Source of the DNA: Bacillota bacterium | GTDB taxonomy: Bacteria; Bacillota; Desulfitobacteriia; Desulfitobacteriales; Desulfitobacteriaceae | DNA length: 35,676 nt | Direction: 5' to 3' | NCBI GenBank assembly: GCA_021811425.1 | Contig: JAJZPA010000010.1 | Coordinates: 1 to 35,676, forward strand | In this document: piece by piece, positions 13,569-25,535 of the stretch | How positions within the stretch are numbered: position 1 is the stretch's first letter | How the letters are laid out: every line of letters starts with the position of its first letter | Program-made: the position numbers and the translations under genes | The notes under the pieces: model-generated | Told to the model about the DNA's origin: nothing | The model's database searches: none | Seen by the model: only the letters and a program-made list of their open reading frames with translations

Positions 13569-16500
13569 ATGTTCTATCCTGTTAAGGTTGGGACGCGGGA
13601 GCGCTGGAGTTATTCCAGGATCCGGGAAGTCCTCGACATGCCAAATCTAATTGAAATCCAGCAGAACTCCTATCGATGGTTTCTCGACGAGGGGTTGCGC
13701 GAAATGTTTCACGACATTTCTCCGATTCAAGATTTTACAGGCAACCTCGTTTTGGAATTTATCGATTATAGCTTGGGTGAAGCTAAGTACGAAGTTGAAG
13801 AGTGTAAAGAACGCGATGTAACTTATGCGGCACCCCTGCGTGTGAAGGTTCGCTTGATCAACAAAGAAACGGGTGAAGTCAAAGAACAAGAGGTTTTCAT
13901 GGGGGATTTCCCTCTAATGACGGATAAAGGTACCTTTATCATCAACGGGGCTGAGCGCGTCATTGTCAGCCAACTCGTGCGTTCTCCCGGGGTATACTAT
14001 GCGGAACATATTGACCCTTCCGGGAAGAAGCTTTACGGGGCCACGGTGATTCCCAATCGGGGGGCTTGGCTCGAGTTTGAAAGCGATGTGAATGACAATC
14101 TTTATGTGCGGGTGGATAGGACGCGGAAACTCCCTGCTACCATTCTGATTCGGGCGTTGGGTTATAGCAGCAATGGCCATATTCTCGAATTGTTCAATGA
14201 TCACTCGTATGTGCGGGGGACGCTGGAAAGAGATAACTCTGAATCGACAGAGGAAGCTTTGGTTGAGATTTATAAACGCTTGCGGCCGGGAGAGCCTCCC
14301 ACAGTTGATAGCGCCCGCTCCCTTTTAGAAGCACTTTTCTTTGATCCAAAACGCTATGATCTGGCTAAGGTTGGTCGTTATAAGCTCAATCGCAAATTAG
14401 GCCTGGATATTCCGATGGATATCCGCCATTTAACGAAAGAGGACATCATTGCCTCTATGAGACGCATGCTTAATCTCATGGAGGGTGATGGACATAAAGA
14501 TGATATTGATCATTTAGGGAATCGGCGTTTGCGTTCAGTCGGTGAACTTCTCCAAAATCAGTTTCGTATTGGCTTGTCAAGAATGGAACGGGTTGTCCGT
14601 GAGCGCATGACGATCCAGGATGTCGATGTGATCACACCCCAGGTGTTGATCAACATCCGTCCGGTTGTGGCGGCGATCAAGGAATTTTTCGGAAGCAGCC
14701 AACTGTCTCAGTTTATGGATCAGACCAATCCCTTAGCTGAATTGACCCATAAACGGCGTTTAAGCGCCTTGGGGCCAGGCGGTTTGAGCCGGGAGCGCGC
14801 TGGGTTTGAAGTTCGCGATGTGCATCATTCCCACTATGGTCGGATGTGCCCGGTCGAGACCCCTGAAGGTCCGAATATCGGTTTGATTGGCTCGCTCAGT
14901 ACTTTCGGGCGGATCAATGAATACGGTTTTATTGAAGCGCCTTACCGCAAAGTAGATAAAGAACGGCATATGGTAACCGACGAGATTCACTATGTGACAG
15001 CCGATGAAGAGGAGAAATATGTCGTCGCCCAAGCGAACGCTCCACTGGATAAAGATGGGGTATTCCTCGGAGAAAAGATCGACGCAAGGCATGGACCGGA
15101 TTTTGTCTTGGTCGCTCCGGAGCGAATTGATTATATGGATGTTTCCCCGAAACAAATGGTGTCCATTGCGACGGCTCTTATCCCTTTCTTGGAGCATGAT
15201 GATGCCAACCGGGCTTTGATGGGTTCCAACATGCAGCGTCAGGCAGTTCCGCTTTTACGGACGGATTCACCCTATGTGGGCACGGGAATGGAATACAAGG
15301 CGGCCAAAGATTCGGGTGTCTGTGCTATCGCCAAGAAGCCCGGCGTTGTAGAACGATCCACCGCATGCGAAATTATCATTCGCCATGATGGCGGAACCGC
15401 AGAAAAACACAAGCTCTTAAAATATCTGCGTTCTAACCAGGGAACATGCATTAATCAACGCCCTATCGTCATGAAGGGTGAGCGGGTAGAGGCTGGCCAG
15501 ATCGTGGCGGATGGACCTTCCACCGACCACGGGGAGTTGGCTTTGGGACGTAATGTTCTCGTCGCTTTCATGACTTGGGAAGGGTACAATTACGAGGACG
15601 CGATTCTTATCAGCGAAAAGCTGGTGCGCGAGGATTATTATACCTCGATTCATATTGAAGAGTATGAGGCGGATGCTCGGGATACGAAGCTTGGTCCGGA
15701 AGAAATCACTCGAGATATTCCGAATGTCGGTGAAGATGTGCTGAAAGATTTGGATGATCGCGGGATTATCCGTATCGGTGCGGAAGTACGCCCTGGGGAC
15801 ATCTTGGTCGGTAAAGTAACCCCTAAAGGGGAAACTGAGCTCACGGCCGAAGAACGTCTGTTACGCGCGATTTTCGGTGAAAAGGCTAGGGAAGTTCGCG
15901 ATACCTCGCTCAGGGTTCCCCATGGTGAGGCTGGAAAAATCGTTGATGTCAAAGTCTTCACCCGAGAGAATGGAGACGAACTGGCCCCTGGGGTTAATGA
16001 ACTGGTTCGGGTCTATATTGCTCAAAAAAGAAAGATTTCAGTCGGCGACAAAATGGCAGGGCGTCATGGGAATAAGGGTGTTATTTCAAGAATCATGCGC
16101 CAGGAAGATATGCCTTTTATGCCTGACGGAACGCCTATCGAGATAGTCCTTAATCCATTAGGAGTGCCTTCCCGTATGAATTTAGGTCAAATCATGGAGA
16201 CACACCTGGGCTTGGCGGCCAAGACATTAGGAATTCGTGTAGCAACTCCTGTTTTTGATGGGGCTTCCGAAGATGACGTGTTTAAGACGCTGGAGAAAGC
16301 CGGGCTACCAGGAAAAGGGAAATCCATACTATATGATGGACGCACGGGCGAACCATTTGATAGCCCGGTTACCGTTGGCTACATGTATGTGTTAAAACTG
16401 CATCATTTGGTTGATGATAAGATCCATGCCCGATCGACCGGACCATACTCACTGGTTACCCAACAGCCACTTGGTGGCAAGGCACAGTTTGGCGGCCAAC

Positions 16501-16910
16501 GTTTTGGAGAAATGGAAGTGTGGGCACTTGAGGCCTACGGAGCAGCATACACGTTACAAGAGATTCTCACGGTAAAATCAGACGATGTGGTCGGTCGCGT
16601 GAAGACCTATGAGGCGATTGTAAAGGGCGAGAATATTCCTGAGCCCGGAGTTCCTGAATCCTTTAAGGTTCTGATCAAAGAACTTCAAAGCTTAGCCTTG
16701 GATATCCGGGTGCTCTCGGAAGATGATCGGGAAATTGAAATTCGGGAAATTGATGAGGATGTGACTGAAACCGCGAAGGAATTGGGGATTGATCTACATG
16801 AAGATTTGCCGATTGTGCAGACTCCGGTAGCTTCTGACGAAGAGGAAAAGGATTTCTTGGATGAAGAGGAGTCCTTGGATGATGAGACTGGGTTTGATGA
16901 TCTAGAGTAG
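13569..16910 (+). CDS. rpoB: DNA-directed RNA polymerase subunit beta
   Basis: The 1113-residue catalytic beta subunit. The rifampicin pocket (about 376-430) reads [15 protein letters not shown] then [14 protein letters not shown], i.e. the wild-type residues at the common resistance positions. Downstream are the strongly conserved [50 protein letters not shown] and the C-terminal clamp-forming [20 protein letters not shown]. The C-terminus is an acidic tail ([12 protein letters not shown]). The start uses GAGGGGTGA. The length is slightly short for Firmicutes but domains are complete. rpoC follows after 27 nt. Confidence 0.98.
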   Translation: MFYPVKVGTRERWSYSRIREVLDMPNLIEIQQNSYRWFLDEGLREMFHDISPIQDFTGNLVLEFIDYSLGEAKYEVEECKERDVTYAAPLRVKVRLINKETGEVKEQEVFMGDFPLMTDKGTFIINGAERVIVSQLVRSPGVYYAEHIDPSGKKLYGATVIPNRGAWLEFESDVNDNLYVRVDRTRKLPATILIRALGYSSNGHILELFNDHSYVRGTLERDNSESTEEALVEIYKRLRPGEPPTVDSARSLLEALFFDPKRYDLAKVGRYKLNRKLGLDIPMDIRHLTKEDIIASMRRMLNLMEGDGHKDDIDHLGNRRLRSVGELLQNQFRIGLSRMERVVRERMTIQDVDVITPQVLINIRPVVAAIKEFFGSSQLSQFMDQTNPLAELTHKRRLSALGPGGLSRERAGFEVRDVHHSHYGRMCPVETPEGPNIGLIGSLSTFGRINEYGFIEAPYRKVDKERHMVTDEIHYVTADEEEKYVVAQANAPLDKDGVFLGEKIDARHGPDFVLVAPERIDYMDVSPKQMVSIATALIPFLEHDDANRALMGSNMQRQAVPLLRTDSPYVGTGMEYKAAKDSGVCAIAKKPGVVERSTACEIIIRHDGGTAEKHKLLKYLRSNQGTCINQRPIVMKGERVEAGQIVADGPSTDHGELALGRNVLVAFMTWEGYNYEDAILISEKLVREDYYTSIHIEEYEADARDTKLGPEEITRDIPNVGEDVLKDLDDRGIIRIGAEVRPGDILVGKVTPKGETELTAEERLLRAIFGEKAREVRDTSLRVPHGEAGKIVDVKVFTRENGDELAPGVNELVRVYIAQKRKISVGDKMAGRHGNKGVISRIMRQEDMPFMPDGTPIEIVLNPLGVPSRMNLGQIMETHLGLAAKTLGIRVATPVFDGASEDDVFKTLEKAGLPGKGKSILYDGRTGEPFDSPVTVGYMYVLKLHHLVDDKIHARSTGPYSLVTQQPLGGKAQFGGQRFGEMEVWALEAYGAAYTLQEILTVKSDDVVGRVKTYEAIVKGENIPEPGVPESFKVLIKELQSLALDIRVLSEDDREIEIREIDEDVTETAKELGIDLHEDLPIVQTPVASDEEEKDFLDEEESLDDETGFDDLE

Positions 16911-16937
16911 TCCCTGCGGGCGAAAGGAGAGAGAATC

Positions 16938-19900
16938 TTGCTGGACGTCAACAACTTTGACCGCATGCGCATAGGCCTAGCTTCTCCGGAAATGATTCGC
17001 GATTGGTCCTATGGCGAAGTTAAGAAACCGGAGACCATTAACTACCGTACACTCAAACCGGAACGGGAAGGGCTCTTTTGCGAGAAGATTTTTGGACCTA
17101 CCCGTGACTGGGAGTGCCACTGTGGCAAATACAAACGGGTTCGCTACAAAGGGATAGTCTGCGACCGTTGCGGGGTAGAAGTTACCCGTTCGAAAGTGCG
17201 GCGGGAACGTATGGGACACATCGAGCTGGCTGCACCCGTATCACATATCTGGTATTTCAAAGGGATCCCGAGCCGGATGGGGTTGTTGCTGGATATGTCC
17301 CCGCGGGCTTTAGAAAAGGTACTCTATTTTGTTTCTTATATTGTCACCGATCCTGGGGATACGTCGCTGATGAAGAAGCAGCTGCTTACCGAAACTGAAT
17401 ATCGCGAGTATCGCGACAAGTATGGCAACCGTTTTGACGCGACTATGGGTGCCGAAGCGATTAAGAAGCTCCTGGTTGAGATAGAACTACAAAAATTGAA
17501 TGATGAGCTAAGGACCGAACTCAAAGAAGTATCCGGGCAACGCAAGATTCGGGCGATACGTCGTTTGGAAGTCGTTGAGGCTTTCTTACAGAGTGGCAAC
17601 AAACCGGAGTGGATGATCTTGGACATTGTGCCCGTGATTCCGCCTGAACTTCGACCCATGGTACAACTGGATGGCGGTCGGTTTGCGACCTCCGACCTTA
17701 ACGATCTGTATCGCCGAGTCATTAATCGGAATAATCGCTTGAAGCGCTTGCTTGATTTAGGCGCACCTGACATTATTGTGCGCAATGAGAAACGCATGCT
17801 CCAGGAAGCGGTCGATGCCTTAATTGACAACGGTCGACGCGGACGTCCGGTCACTGGTCCGGGAAATCGACCGCTCAAATCTTTGAGTGACATGCTCAAA
17901 GGCAAGCAGGGGCGTTTTAGGCAGAATCTCTTGGGTAAACGGGTGGATTATTCGGGACGTTCAGTAATCGTGGTTGGGCCGAATTTGAAGCTCCATCAAT
18001 GCGGTTTGCCTAAGGAAATGGCGTTAGAACTCTTTAAGCCGTTCGTTATGAAGAAACTGGTGAATGAAGGACATGCCCATAATATCAAAAGTGCAAAACG
18101 CATGGTAGAGCGGGTTCGCCCTGAAGTGTGGGATGTTTTGGAAGAGGTTATTACCGGGCACCCGGTGCTTCTAAACCGTGCTCCAACCCTGCACCGCCTG
18201 GGCATTCAGGCCTTCGAACCTGTCTTGGTCGAAGGCCGGGCGCTACAGATCCATCCTTTAGTCTGCACAGCCTATAATGCGGACTTTGACGGCGATCAAA
18301 TGGCCGTCCACGTGCCCCTCTCAGCCGAAGCGCAAGCGGAGGCTAGGTTATTGATGCTTTCATCGCATAATATTCTTAATCCGAAGGATGGCCGACCAGT
18401 TGCCCAACCTAATCAGGATCTGGTATTGGGGGCATATTACCTGACAATGGATCGCCCGGGAGCCTTGGGTGAGGGTAAGATATTTCGGGATGTGGATGAA
18501 GCACTTCTTGCGTATGAAGCAAAACAAGTTCACTTACAAGCTTCAGTTAAGATTCGTTCCGGTGGGAAACGGATCGAAACTACCGTCGGTCGGACAATCT
18601 TTAATAGCGTAATTCCTGCGAACGGGAGTAATGTGAACAAAACAGTGAGTCTCGACGACCCGGATTATATTAATGAAGTTGCTGGTAAGAAGACTCTGGC
18701 TAATATCGTAGCAAAAACGTACCGGGTGGGAGGTTACGCTGCTACCGCAGCTCTTTTGGATGGGATTAAGACTTTAGGTTTTAAGTATTCCACTAAAGCA
18801 GGGATAACAGTTGGGTTATCGGATATCGAGGTTCCTAAGGAGAAGAAACGAATTCTGGCAGAGGCTGATGCCACGGTGGCAAAAATTGAGCAGCAATACC
18901 GTCGCGGTCTGATCACGGATGAGGAGCGGTACGGGCTGGTCATTGACACCTGGACCAAGGCCACCGATGCGGTGACTAAGGCGCTCATGGATACCCTGGA
19001 TCGTTTTAACCCAGTCTACATGATGGCTACCTCCGGGGCGCGCGGTAATATCCAGCAGCTGCGGCAATTAGCCGGAATGCGGGGGTTAATGGCAGATCCG
19101 TCTGGGCGTACTATTGAACTTCCTATTAAGGCCAATTTCCGGGAAGGTTTGACCGTTCTAGAGTATTTTATTTCTTCCCACGGTGCCCGCAAAGGCTTAG
19201 CCGATACCGCTCTACGGACAGCAGATTCCGGTTACCTTACACGGCGTTTGGTGGATGTGTCCCAGGATGTCATTGTTCGTGATGAAGACTGTGGTACCGC
19301 CACTGGAATTACCGTAGAGGACGTTAAAGATGGCCCTGAAGTCATTGAGAAGCTGGAGGAACGTATCGTAGGACGTTATCTGCTAGAGCCCATAGTGGAT
19401 CCGGAAACCGGCGAAATCCTGGCTACTCCTGACGCAGAAATCAGTGAGGAGCAGGCGACCAAGATTGCCAATTCCTATCGAACGGTAACTATTCGTTCAG
19501 TGCTCACCTGCAAAACTCGATATGGGGTTTGCCGCAAATGTTATGGTCGCAACCTGGCGACCGGACGGCCCGTAGAGATGGGCGAAGCCGTTGGAATTAT
19601 TGCGGCCCAATCCATCGGGGAGCCTGGTACTCAGCTTACGATGCGCACTTTCCATACCGGGGGTGTCGCAGGAGATGACATTACGCAGGGTTTGCCACGC
19701 GTTGAAGAGCTTTTTGAAGCACGCAAGCCTAAGGGCCAGGCGATTATTGCCGAGATGGGTGGCAAGGTTTCTGTGCGCGAGGTTAAACTTCGGCGCGAGG
19801 TTGAAGTCTTGGGTCTGAACGAGGAACATGCGACTTACACCATCCCGTATGGATCGAGGCTTCGTGTCCGCGATGGCCAAGAGGTTGTGGCCGGAGACGA

Positions 19901-20405
19901 ATTAACAGAGGGCAGTGTGAATCCGCATGATATGCTCAAAGTGAAAGGGATGCGCGGCGTCCAAGTTTACCTCTTAAGCGAGGTTCAGCGGGTTTATCGC
20001 CTGCAAGGGGTAGATATTAATGACAAGCATATCGAAGTCATGGTGCGTCAGATGTTGCGTAAGGTGAAGATTGAAGAATCGGGGGACACCGCTCTCCTGC
20101 CAGGCGGTCTCATCGATGTCTTCGATTTCCAAGAGGAAAATGCGCGTGTGATCGCAGCAGGCGGGGAACCGGCAGTAGCCCGTCCCGTGCTTCTGGGAAT
20201 CACTAAGGCTTCCTTGGCCACCGATTCCTTTCTCTCCGCCGCATCCTTCCAAGAGACCACCCGGGTTCTGACCGAAGCCGCGATTAAAGGCAAAGTCGAT
20301 CCGCTGCTTGGTCTCAAGGAAAATGTCATCATCGGCAAACTCATCCCTGCCGGTACCGGCATGTCCCGCTACCGCAACATTAAGGTGACCAAAACGGTGG
20401 AATAG
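16938..20405 (+). CDS. rpoC: DNA-directed RNA polymerase subunit beta'
   Basis: An 1155-residue subunit carrying the active-site magnesium: NADFDGDQ with D449, D451 and D453. The N-terminal zinc finger is C60, C62, C75, C78 (CHCGKYK...CDRCG). The second zinc site uses the Cys of DEDCGT and the [13 protein letters not shown] cluster. The trigger loop/bridge region ([21 protein letters not shown]) is complete. It has the short Gram-positive form without the large proteobacterial insertion. The TTG start is supported by AAAGGAGAGA and by the family start LDVNNFDRM. Confidence 0.98.
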   Translation: MLDVNNFDRMRIGLASPEMIRDWSYGEVKKPETINYRTLKPEREGLFCEKIFGPTRDWECHCGKYKRVRYKGIVCDRCGVEVTRSKVRRERMGHIELAAPVSHIWYFKGIPSRMGLLLDMSPRALEKVLYFVSYIVTDPGDTSLMKKQLLTETEYREYRDKYGNRFDATMGAEAIKKLLVEIELQKLNDELRTELKEVSGQRKIRAIRRLEVVEAFLQSGNKPEWMILDIVPVIPPELRPMVQLDGGRFATSDLNDLYRRVINRNNRLKRLLDLGAPDIIVRNEKRMLQEAVDALIDNGRRGRPVTGPGNRPLKSLSDMLKGKQGRFRQNLLGKRVDYSGRSVIVVGPNLKLHQCGLPKEMALELFKPFVMKKLVNEGHAHNIKSAKRMVERVRPEVWDVLEEVITGHPVLLNRAPTLHRLGIQAFEPVLVEGRALQIHPLVCTAYNADFDGDQMAVHVPLSAEAQAEARLLMLSSHNILNPKDGRPVAQPNQDLVLGAYYLTMDRPGALGEGKIFRDVDEALLAYEAKQVHLQASVKIRSGGKRIETTVGRTIFNSVIPANGSNVNKTVSLDDPDYINEVAGKKTLANIVAKTYRVGGYAATAALLDGIKTLGFKYSTKAGITVGLSDIEVPKEKKRILAEADATVAKIEQQYRRGLITDEERYGLVIDTWTKATDAVTKALMDTLDRFNPVYMMATSGARGNIQQLRQLAGMRGLMADPSGRTIELPIKANFREGLTVLEYFISSHGARKGLADTALRTADSGYLTRRLVDVSQDVIVRDEDCGTATGITVEDVKDGPEVIEKLEERIVGRYLLEPIVDPETGEILATPDAEISEEQATKIANSYRTVTIRSVLTCKTRYGVCRKCYGRNLATGRPVEMGEAVGIIAAQSIGEPGTQLTMRTFHTGGVAGDDITQGLPRVEELFEARKPKGQAIIAEMGGKVSVREVKLRREVEVLGLNEEHATYTIPYGSRLRVRDGQEVVAGDELTEGSVNPHDMLKVKGMRGVQVYLLSEVQRVYRLQGVDINDKHIEVMVRQMLRKVKIEESGDTALLPGGLIDVFDFQEENARVIAAGGEPAVARPVLLGITKASLATDSFLSAASFQETTRVLTEAAIKGKVDPLLGLKENVIIGKLIPAGTGMSRYRNIKVTKTVE

Positions 20406-20422
20406 TTGCATTCGACATCTCC

Positions 20423-20451
20423 TTGACACAAACGGACTCCAATGATAAAAT
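20423..20451 (+). promoter_or_regulatory. Promoter for the L7Ae-like/rpsL/rpsG/fusA/tuf unit
   Basis: A perfect TTGACA (20423-20428), 17-nt spacer and TAAAAT (20446-20451). The start near 20458 gives a leader of about 40 nt before ATG 20500. No rpoC terminator is visible upstream, so read-through from rpoBC probably adds to it. Confidence 0.85.
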
Positions 20452-20499
20452 ATCACAGTGTGATTTTGTGACCATTTGACAAAGGGGGAAAGCATCTTA

Positions 20500-20751
20500 A
20501 TGCTTGATGAATCCTTGAAGCACACGAAAAACAAAACCATAGGGATTAAGCAAACTCAGCGAGCATTGGAAAAAGGAATTGTTAGTAAGGTGTATGTTGC
20601 TCGTGATGCCGAAGCTCAAGTTCTGAAGCCGATCATTGAGTTGTGCCGCAACAAGCAGATTGCGTGCATTGAAGTAGGAAGCATGACAGAACTTGGGAAA
20701 GCCTGTGGAATTGAAGTTGGGGCCGCTGTGGCGGCGGTTATGGCCGAATAG
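20500..20751 (+). CDS. L7Ae/L30e/S12e-family ribosomal-like protein (YbxF type)
   Basis: An 83-residue kink-turn RNA-binding protein of the L7Ae family, always found between rpoC and rpsL in Firmicutes. Motifs include [22 protein letters not shown] (about 18-39) and a C-terminal [13 protein letters not shown], corresponding to the kink-turn recognition loop region. ATG 20500 with AAAGGGGGAAA upstream is preferred over the TTG at 20476, which precedes the ribosome binding site. Its partner RNA in this organism cannot be told. Confidence 0.9.
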   Translation: MLDESLKHTKNKTIGIKQTQRALEKGIVSKVYVARDAEAQVLKPIIELCRNKQIACIEVGSMTELGKACGIEVGAAVAAVMAE

Positions 20752-20787
20752 TTATAGCGGCCATAAGGTGGAAAGAAAGCAAGTTTT

Positions 20788-20822
20788 GGAATGGCTTGCC
20801 GTATGCTGGCGCAAGCAATTCC
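20788..20822 (+). other. Intercistronic hairpin after the L7Ae-like gene
   Basis: GGAAT-G-GCTTGC pairs with GCAAGC-A-ATTCC, giving an 11-bp stem with one G-A mismatch and possible inner GCC/GGC pairing. There is no T tract, so it is a processing or stability element rather than a terminator. It sits directly before a composite repeat. Confidence 0.5.
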
Positions 20823-20827
20823 TGGAT

Positions 20828-20885
20828 CAGGGGACACACCTGAATCAGAAGTCAGAGGCCAGAGGTCGGAAGAATGTCCCCATTA
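20828..20885 (+). repeat. Composite intergenic repeat, copy 1 (before rpsL)
   Basis: Left end CAGGGGACACACC (20828-20840), a core of heptamer-like units (CAGAAGT, CAGAGGC, CAGAGGT), and right end GAATGTCCCCATT. GGGGACA and TGTCCCC are exact inverted partners, so the transcript can fold as one long hairpin. It ends 19 nt before the rpsL ribosome binding site. Confidence 0.85.
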
Positions 20886-20917
20886 AATTTATATCCGTCA
20901 GGGAAGGAGGTGTAGGC

Positions 20918-21337
20918 ATGCCGACGATTAGTCAGCTGATTCGTCATGGACGTTCCAAGATTGAAAAGAAGTCAACAGCCCCTGCATTGCAATGGGGCTA
21001 TAATTCCCTGGCGCGCAAGCAGTATCCTTCAGGTGGGTCTCCGCAGAAACGGGGCGTTTGCACCAGGGTATACACGACAACCCCAAAAAAGCCGAATTCG
21101 GCTTTGCGTAAAGTGGCTCGTGTGCGTTTGACCAACGGAGTTGAGGTGACCTCTTATATTCCGGGTATTGGCCACAATCTCCAAGAGCACTCTGTTGTGC
21201 TCGTTCGAGGAGGCCGGGTCAAGGATCTGCCTGGTGTCCGTTACCACATCATCCGTGGTGCTTTGGACACGACGGGGGTGCAAAAACGCAACCAGGCCCG
21301 TTCCAAGTACGGGGCCAAACGTTCTAAGAAGAAGTAA
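20918..21337 (+). CDS. rpsL: 30S ribosomal protein S12
   Basis: A 139-residue decoding-centre protein. It contains the Gram-positive insertion around [16 protein letters not shown] followed by [25 protein letters not shown]. The lysines and [13 protein letters not shown], where streptomycin resistance mutations usually fall, are wild type. Start ATG 20918 with AAGGAGGTG is right: the ORF-track start (20693) would fuse it to L7Ae-overlapping sequence. Composite repeats flank the gene on both sides. Confidence 0.97.
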   Translation: MPTISQLIRHGRSKIEKKSTAPALQWGYNSLARKQYPSGGSPQKRGVCTRVYTTTPKKPNSALRKVARVRLTNGVEVTSYIPGIGHNLQEHSVVLVRGGRVKDLPGVRYHIIRGALDTTGVQKRNQARSKYGAKRSKKK

Positions 21338-21343
21338 ATCCTA

Positions 21344-21408
21344 AGGTCAGGGGACACACCGAATCAGAGGCCAGAGGCCAGAGGTCGAAGGAATGTCCCC
21401 GCTAGAGG
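21344..21408 (+). repeat. Composite intergenic repeat, copy 2 (before rpsG)
   Basis: Left end AAGGTCAGGGGACACACC, a core of CAGAGGC units (GAATCAGAGGCCAGAGGCC) and right end GGAATGTCCCC (21390-21400). The architecture is the same as copy 1, with the same orientation relative to the downstream gene. Confidence 0.85.
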
Positions 21409-21436
21409 TATTTTAGGCGTAAAGGGGGGAAATAAT

Positions 21437-21907
21437 TTGCCGCGTAAGGGTTATATTGCCAAACGCGAAGCTCTGCCGGATCCGATCCATAAGAACAGAG
21501 TAGTCGCTAAGTTTGTTAACCAGATCATGCTAGACGGTAAGAAAGGCCTGGCAGAATCGATTTGTTATAACGCTTTCAACATTATTCAGGAAAAGACCGG
21601 AAGAGATCCCGTCGAGGTGTTTGAAACGGCACTGAAGAATGTCATGCCGGTGTTGGAAGTAAAGGCTCGCCGGGTTGGAGGGGCGAACTACCAAGTTCCG
21701 ATCGAGGTGAGACCCGAGAGGCGTCAAACACTGGGTCTGCGCTGGTTAGTGTCGTACTCCCGCAAGCGCAGTGAAAAGACCATGGAAGAAAAGATCGCTG
21801 CAGAATTATTGGATGCAGCCAATAATACAGGCGGGTCTGTGAAGAAAAAGGAAGATACGCATAAAATGGCCGAAGCCAATAAGGCATTTGCGCATTACCG
21901 CTGGTAA
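21437..21907 (+). CDS. rpsG: 30S ribosomal protein S7
   Basis: A 156-residue head-assembly protein contacting E-site tRNA and mRNA exit. The family start [15 protein letters not shown], the hallmark [20 protein letters not shown] (about 76-95) and the C-terminal FAHYRW are all present. The start is TTG 21437 behind AAAGGGGGGAAA. The length is standard. fusA follows 41 nt downstream, as in the classical str operon. Confidence 0.97.
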   Translation: MPRKGYIAKREALPDPIHKNRVVAKFVNQIMLDGKKGLAESICYNAFNIIQEKTGRDPVEVFETALKNVMPVLEVKARRVGGANYQVPIEVRPERRQTLGLRWLVSYSRKRSEKTMEEKIAAELLDAANNTGGSVKKKEDTHKMAEANKAFAHYRW

Positions 21908-21948
21908 TTGGACGGGGGTAATGACTTTGGCAGAAAGGGGGATTATCA

Positions 21949-24027
21949 GTGGCAAGGCAATTTCCATTAGGGAGGACTCGCAATATCGGCATTATGGCTC
22001 ACATCGACGCAGGCAAAACGACGACGACGGAGCGTATTCTCTTCTATACCGGTCGTGTGCATAAGATTGGGGAAGTTCACGACGGCGCCGCTACCATGGA
22101 TTGGATGGTGCAGGAGCAGGAGCGTGGCATTACGATCACCTCAGCAGCCACAACATGCGAATGGAAAAACCACCGGATAAACATCATAGACACACCAGGG
22201 CACGTTGACTTCACTGTAGAGGTTGAGCGTTCTTTGCGCGTGTTGGACGGCGCAGTGGCCGTATTCTGTTCTGTTGGCGGGGTAGAGCCCCAGTCGGAGA
22301 CGGTTTGGCGTCAAGCGGACAAGTACGGGGTTCCGCGTATCGCTTATATCAACAAGATGGACCGGATGGGTGCCGATTTCTTCCGAGGAGTCTCTATGAT
22401 TGCTGACCGGTTAGGTGCGAATCCTGTACCGATTCAGATTCCAATTGGAATCGAAGATTCTTTTAAAGGAATCGTGGATCTGGTTGCGATGAAATCGATC
22501 ATCTATACCGATGATCTGGGCACCACCAGTGACATCGCCGATATCCCCGGAGACTTAGTCGAACTAGCCAACGAGTATCGTGAGAAGTTAGTCGAGGCCG
22601 TGGCTGAGACTAATGAAGAACTCATGATGAAGTATCTTGAAGGTGAAGAACTGACGGAGAAAGAGATCCATGACGGTATTCGGCACGGTACGATTGCGTT
22701 GAAGTTTATCCCGGTACTTTGCGGTTCTTCGTTCAAGAACAAAGGGGTACAACCGTTGTTGGACGCGGTTGTCGAGTATATGCCTTCCCCACTTGATGTG
22801 CCTGCTATTAATGGGGTGCATCCGGAGACGGGTGAAGAGGATCAAAGGCATGCTGACGATAGTGAACCTTTCTCCGCCTTAGCCTTTAAGATCATGGCTG
22901 ACCCCTATGTGGGTAAATTGGCATTTTTCCGGGTTTATTCGGGAACTCTGGGTTCTGGCTCCTATGTCTACAATTCCACCAAAGGCAAGCGGGAACGCAT
23001 CGGGCGCATGCTGCAGATGCACGCCAATCACCGGGAGGAAATCCCGGAAGTGCGTTCAGGGGACATCGCAGCGGCGGTTGGCTTGAAAGATACCACAACC
23101 GGAGACACACTTTGCGATGAGAAGAGTCCTATCATTCTCGAATCGATGCAATTTCCTGATCCTGTTATTTCTGTCGCGATTGAACCGAAAACTAAAGCAG
23201 ACCAGGAAAAGATGGGTGGAGCATTAGCCCGCTTAGCGGAAGAAGATCCGACATTCAAGATGCATACGGATACTGAAACAGGACAGACGATTATTGAGGG
23301 AATGGGTGAATTGCATCTTGAAATTATTGTTGACCGCCTGCAGCGTGAGTTCAAAGTGGAATGTAACGTTGGGCGTCCGCAAGTAGCCTACAAAGAAACG
23401 ATTCGGAGAACCGTTAAATCTGAAGGAAAGTTCGTTAGGCAATCCGGCGGGCGCGGACAATACGGTCACTGCTGGATTGAGCTTGAACCCCTTGAGCCGG
23501 GAAGTGGTTTTGAATTTGTCAATAAGATTGTGGGCGGTGTTATTCCGAGGGAGTATATTGCTCCGATCGGTGCTGGCATTGAGGAAGCGCTGCAAAACGG
23601 TGTTTTGGCAGGCTATCCGGTTCTTGATGTGAGGGCTACCGTCTATGATGGATCCTATCATGATGTTGACTCTTCGGAGATGGCTTTTAAGATTGCAGGT
23701 TCGATGGCATTCAAGGCCGGTGCTCTTAAAGCCGATCCAGCGATTCTTGAGCCGGTAATGAAGGTCGAAGTCACAGTTCCCGAGGAATATATGGGAGATG
23801 TCATCGGTGATATGAACGCACGTCGTGGACGGATTGAAGGCATGGAGGCCCGGGCAGGTGCCCAGGTTGTACGCGGATTTGTGCCGTTGTCTGAGATGTT
23901 CGGTTATGCAACCGACCTGCGTTCCCGAACTCAGGGCCGAGGTACCTATGTGATGATGTTTGATCATTATGAAGAGGTTCCTCGCAACATTGCTGAAGGG
24001 ATTATTTCCAAACGTCAAGGGGCGTAA
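21949..24027 (+). CDS. fusA: Elongation factor G
   Basis: A 692-residue translocase GTPase. P-loop [15 protein letters not shown] (about 17-31), switch [22 protein letters not shown] and the SSF G5-type motif are present, followed by domains II-V, including [13 protein letters not shown] of domain IV and the C-terminal [12 protein letters not shown]. It starts with GTG behind AAAGGGGG. The protein is full-length with no odd insertions. It is co-transcribed with tuf after an 82-nt spacer carrying a short direct repeat. Confidence 0.98.
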   Translation: MARQFPLGRTRNIGIMAHIDAGKTTTTERILFYTGRVHKIGEVHDGAATMDWMVQEQERGITITSAATTCEWKNHRINIIDTPGHVDFTVEVERSLRVLDGAVAVFCSVGGVEPQSETVWRQADKYGVPRIAYINKMDRMGADFFRGVSMIADRLGANPVPIQIPIGIEDSFKGIVDLVAMKSIIYTDDLGTTSDIADIPGDLVELANEYREKLVEAVAETNEELMMKYLEGEELTEKEIHDGIRHGTIALKFIPVLCGSSFKNKGVQPLLDAVVEYMPSPLDVPAINGVHPETGEEDQRHADDSEPFSALAFKIMADPYVGKLAFFRVYSGTLGSGSYVYNSTKGKRERIGRMLQMHANHREEIPEVRSGDIAAAVGLKDTTTGDTLCDEKSPIILESMQFPDPVISVAIEPKTKADQEKMGGALARLAEEDPTFKMHTDTETGQTIIEGMGELHLEIIVDRLQREFKVECNVGRPQVAYKETIRRTVKSEGKFVRQSGGRGQYGHCWIELEPLEPGSGFEFVNKIVGGVIPREYIAPIGAGIEEALQNGVLAGYPVLDVRATVYDGSYHDVDSSEMAFKIAGSMAFKAGALKADPAILEPVMKVEVTVPEEYMGDVIGDMNARRGRIEGMEARAGAQVVRGFVPLSEMFGYATDLRSRTQGRGTYVMMFDHYEEVPRNIAEGIISKRQGA

Positions 24028-24061
24028 CTCGAAGTTCGATGCTTGACGTTCGAAGTTCGAG
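24028..24061 (+). repeat. Direct repeat TCGAAGTTCGA between fusA and tuf
   Basis: An identical 11-mer occurs at 24029-24039 and 24050-24060. Similar GAAGTTC/GAACTTC words recur inside the repeat before rpsJ (about 25406-25441), suggesting the same intergenic repeat source. Confidence 0.7.
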
Positions 24062-24109
24062 TTTAGATCTTTCCTTACCTTAATTTTTATAAAGGAGTGA
24101 AAAACTCAA

Positions 24110-25312
24110 ATGGCAAAACAAAAGTACGAGCGTACAAAACCCCACGTTAATGTCGGCACCATTGGTCACGTTGACCATGGCAAGACGACGACCACGGCGG
24201 CTATCACCGTAGTGCTCTCCAAGTCCGGCGGTGCTGTTGCGACCGCATTTGATCAAATCGACAAGGCTCCCGAAGAAAGGGAGCGCGGGATCACGATTTC
24301 TACTGCTCACGTGGAATATGAGACGGCTACCCGTCACTACGCCCACGTTGACTGCCCAGGCCACGCCGACTACATTAAGAACATGATTACAGGTGCGGCT
24401 CAGATGGACGGTGCGATTCTGGTTGTGTCTGCAGCGGACGGCCCGATGCCGCAAACCCGCGAGCACATTCTCCTGGCTCGTCAGGTCGGTGTTCCCTATA
24501 TTGTGGTTTGGCTCAACAAGGCTGACATGGTAGATGATCCGGAACTGATGGAACTGGTTGAAATGGAAATCCGCGAACTTTTGAGTGAGTATGAGTTCCC
24601 TGGTGATGATATTCCCATCATTCCTGGTTCCGGCCTCAAGGCTTTGGAATGTGGCTGCGGCAAGCGGGAATGCGAATGGTGTGGCAAGATTTGGAACCTG
24701 GTGGACGCTGTCGATTCCTATGTTCCGACGCCTAAGCGTGATACCGACAAGCCGTTCTTGATGCCTGTTGAAGACGTATTTACGATTACTGGTCGTGGTA
24801 CAGTGGCCACTGGCCGTGTCGAGCGTGGAATGGTTAAGGTTGGCGACGAAGTTGAGATCGTCGGTTTGACGGATGCGCCCCGGAAGACGGTTGTAACGGG
24901 TGTAGAAATGTTCCGCAAGTTGCTCGATCAAGCTCAAGCTGGGGACAACATCGGCGCACTGCTCCGCGGTGTTGAGCGCAAGGATGTCGAGCGCGGACAA
25001 GTTCTGGCTAAGCCGGGTAGCATCAAGCCGCACACTAAGTTCACGGCTGAAGTGTACGTCTTGAGCAAGGAAGAAGGCGGTCGCCATACTCCGTTCTTCA
25101 ACAACTACCGGCCACAGTTTTATTTCCGGACAACCGATGTGACGGGTGTCATTACCCTTCCCGAAGGAACCGAAATGGTTATGCCTGGTGACCGGGTTAC
25201 GATCAATGTAGAATTGATTACCCCGATCGCTATGGAAGAAGGCCTCCGTTTCGCGATCCGTGAAGGTGGTCGTACGGTAGGTGCGGGTGTCGTGGCGAGC
25301 GTCATTGCGTAA
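24110..25312 (+). CDS. tuf: Elongation factor Tu
   Basis: A 400-residue GTPase that delivers aminoacyl-tRNA. [16 protein letters not shown] and NKAD are present, and the effector region contains ERERGITIS. All three domains are complete. One unusual feature is a Cys-rich segment in the G domain (residues 181-191, [11 protein letters not shown]) replacing the usual acidic loop after SGLKALE; the CxC...CxxC spacing could bind a metal. The protein ends GVVASVIA, which is standard. A strong hairpin and a composite repeat follow. Confidence 0.98.
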   Translation: MAKQKYERTKPHVNVGTIGHVDHGKTTTTAAITVVLSKSGGAVATAFDQIDKAPEERERGITISTAHVEYETATRHYAHVDCPGHADYIKNMITGAAQMDGAILVVSAADGPMPQTREHILLARQVGVPYIVVWLNKADMVDDPELMELVEMEIRELLSEYEFPGDDIPIIPGSGLKALECGCGKRECEWCGKIWNLVDAVDSYVPTPKRDTDKPFLMPVEDVFTITGRGTVATGRVERGMVKVGDEVEIVGLTDAPRKTVVTGVEMFRKLLDQAQAGDNIGALLRGVERKDVERGQVLAKPGSIKPHTKFTAEVYVLSKEEGGRHTPFFNNYRPQFYFRTTDVTGVITLPEGTEMVMPGDRVTINVELITPIAMEEGLRFAIREGGRTVGAGVVASVIA

Positions 25313-25314
25313 TA

Positions 25315-25472
25315 AGGTCAGGGGACACACCGGAATCAGAAGTCAGAAGTCAGAAGTCAGAAGCCAGAAGCCAGAATCAAAGAACCGTATCTGAAATATC
25401 CGATAGAAGTTCTTGGTTCGAACTTCGTGCCTCAAACTTCGATTCTGGGTCGGAGGAATGTCCTCCTTGAAA
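25315..25472 (+). repeat. Composite intergenic repeat, copy 3 (tuf-rpsJ spacer)
   Basis: Left end AGGTCAGGGGACACACC (25316-25332), then three CAGAAGT and two CAGAAGC units, a region with GAAGTTC/GAACTTC words, and a right end GGAGGAATGTCCTCCTTGAAA whose inverted arm is mutated (TGTCCTCC instead of TGTCCCC). It is the longest copy. Confidence 0.75.
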
Positions 25473-25475
25473 GGT

Positions 25476-25504
25476 GGATATGGCTGGTCTGGCCAGCCAT
25501 ATCC
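25476..25504 (+). terminator. Strong hairpin after tuf, probable weak terminator or attenuator
   Basis: A perfect 12-bp stem GGATATGGCTGG/CCAGCCATATCC with a 5-nt loop. It is followed by CGTTTGG, not a true T tract, so it may pause or partly terminate transcription or protect the 3' end of tuf mRNA. Confidence 0.5.
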
Positions 25505-25535
25505 CGTTTGGTATTTGACATGCTGCTCCCGGAAG

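Noticed and set aside
23233-24018. 261-residue reverse-strand ORF opposite fusA
   Set aside because: Shadow of the EF-G frame with no family motifs and no initiation signals.
24080-25330. 416-residue reverse-strand ORF opposite tuf
   Set aside because: It mirrors tuf almost exactly, has no ribosome binding site or recognisable domain, and arises from the strong codon bias of tuf.
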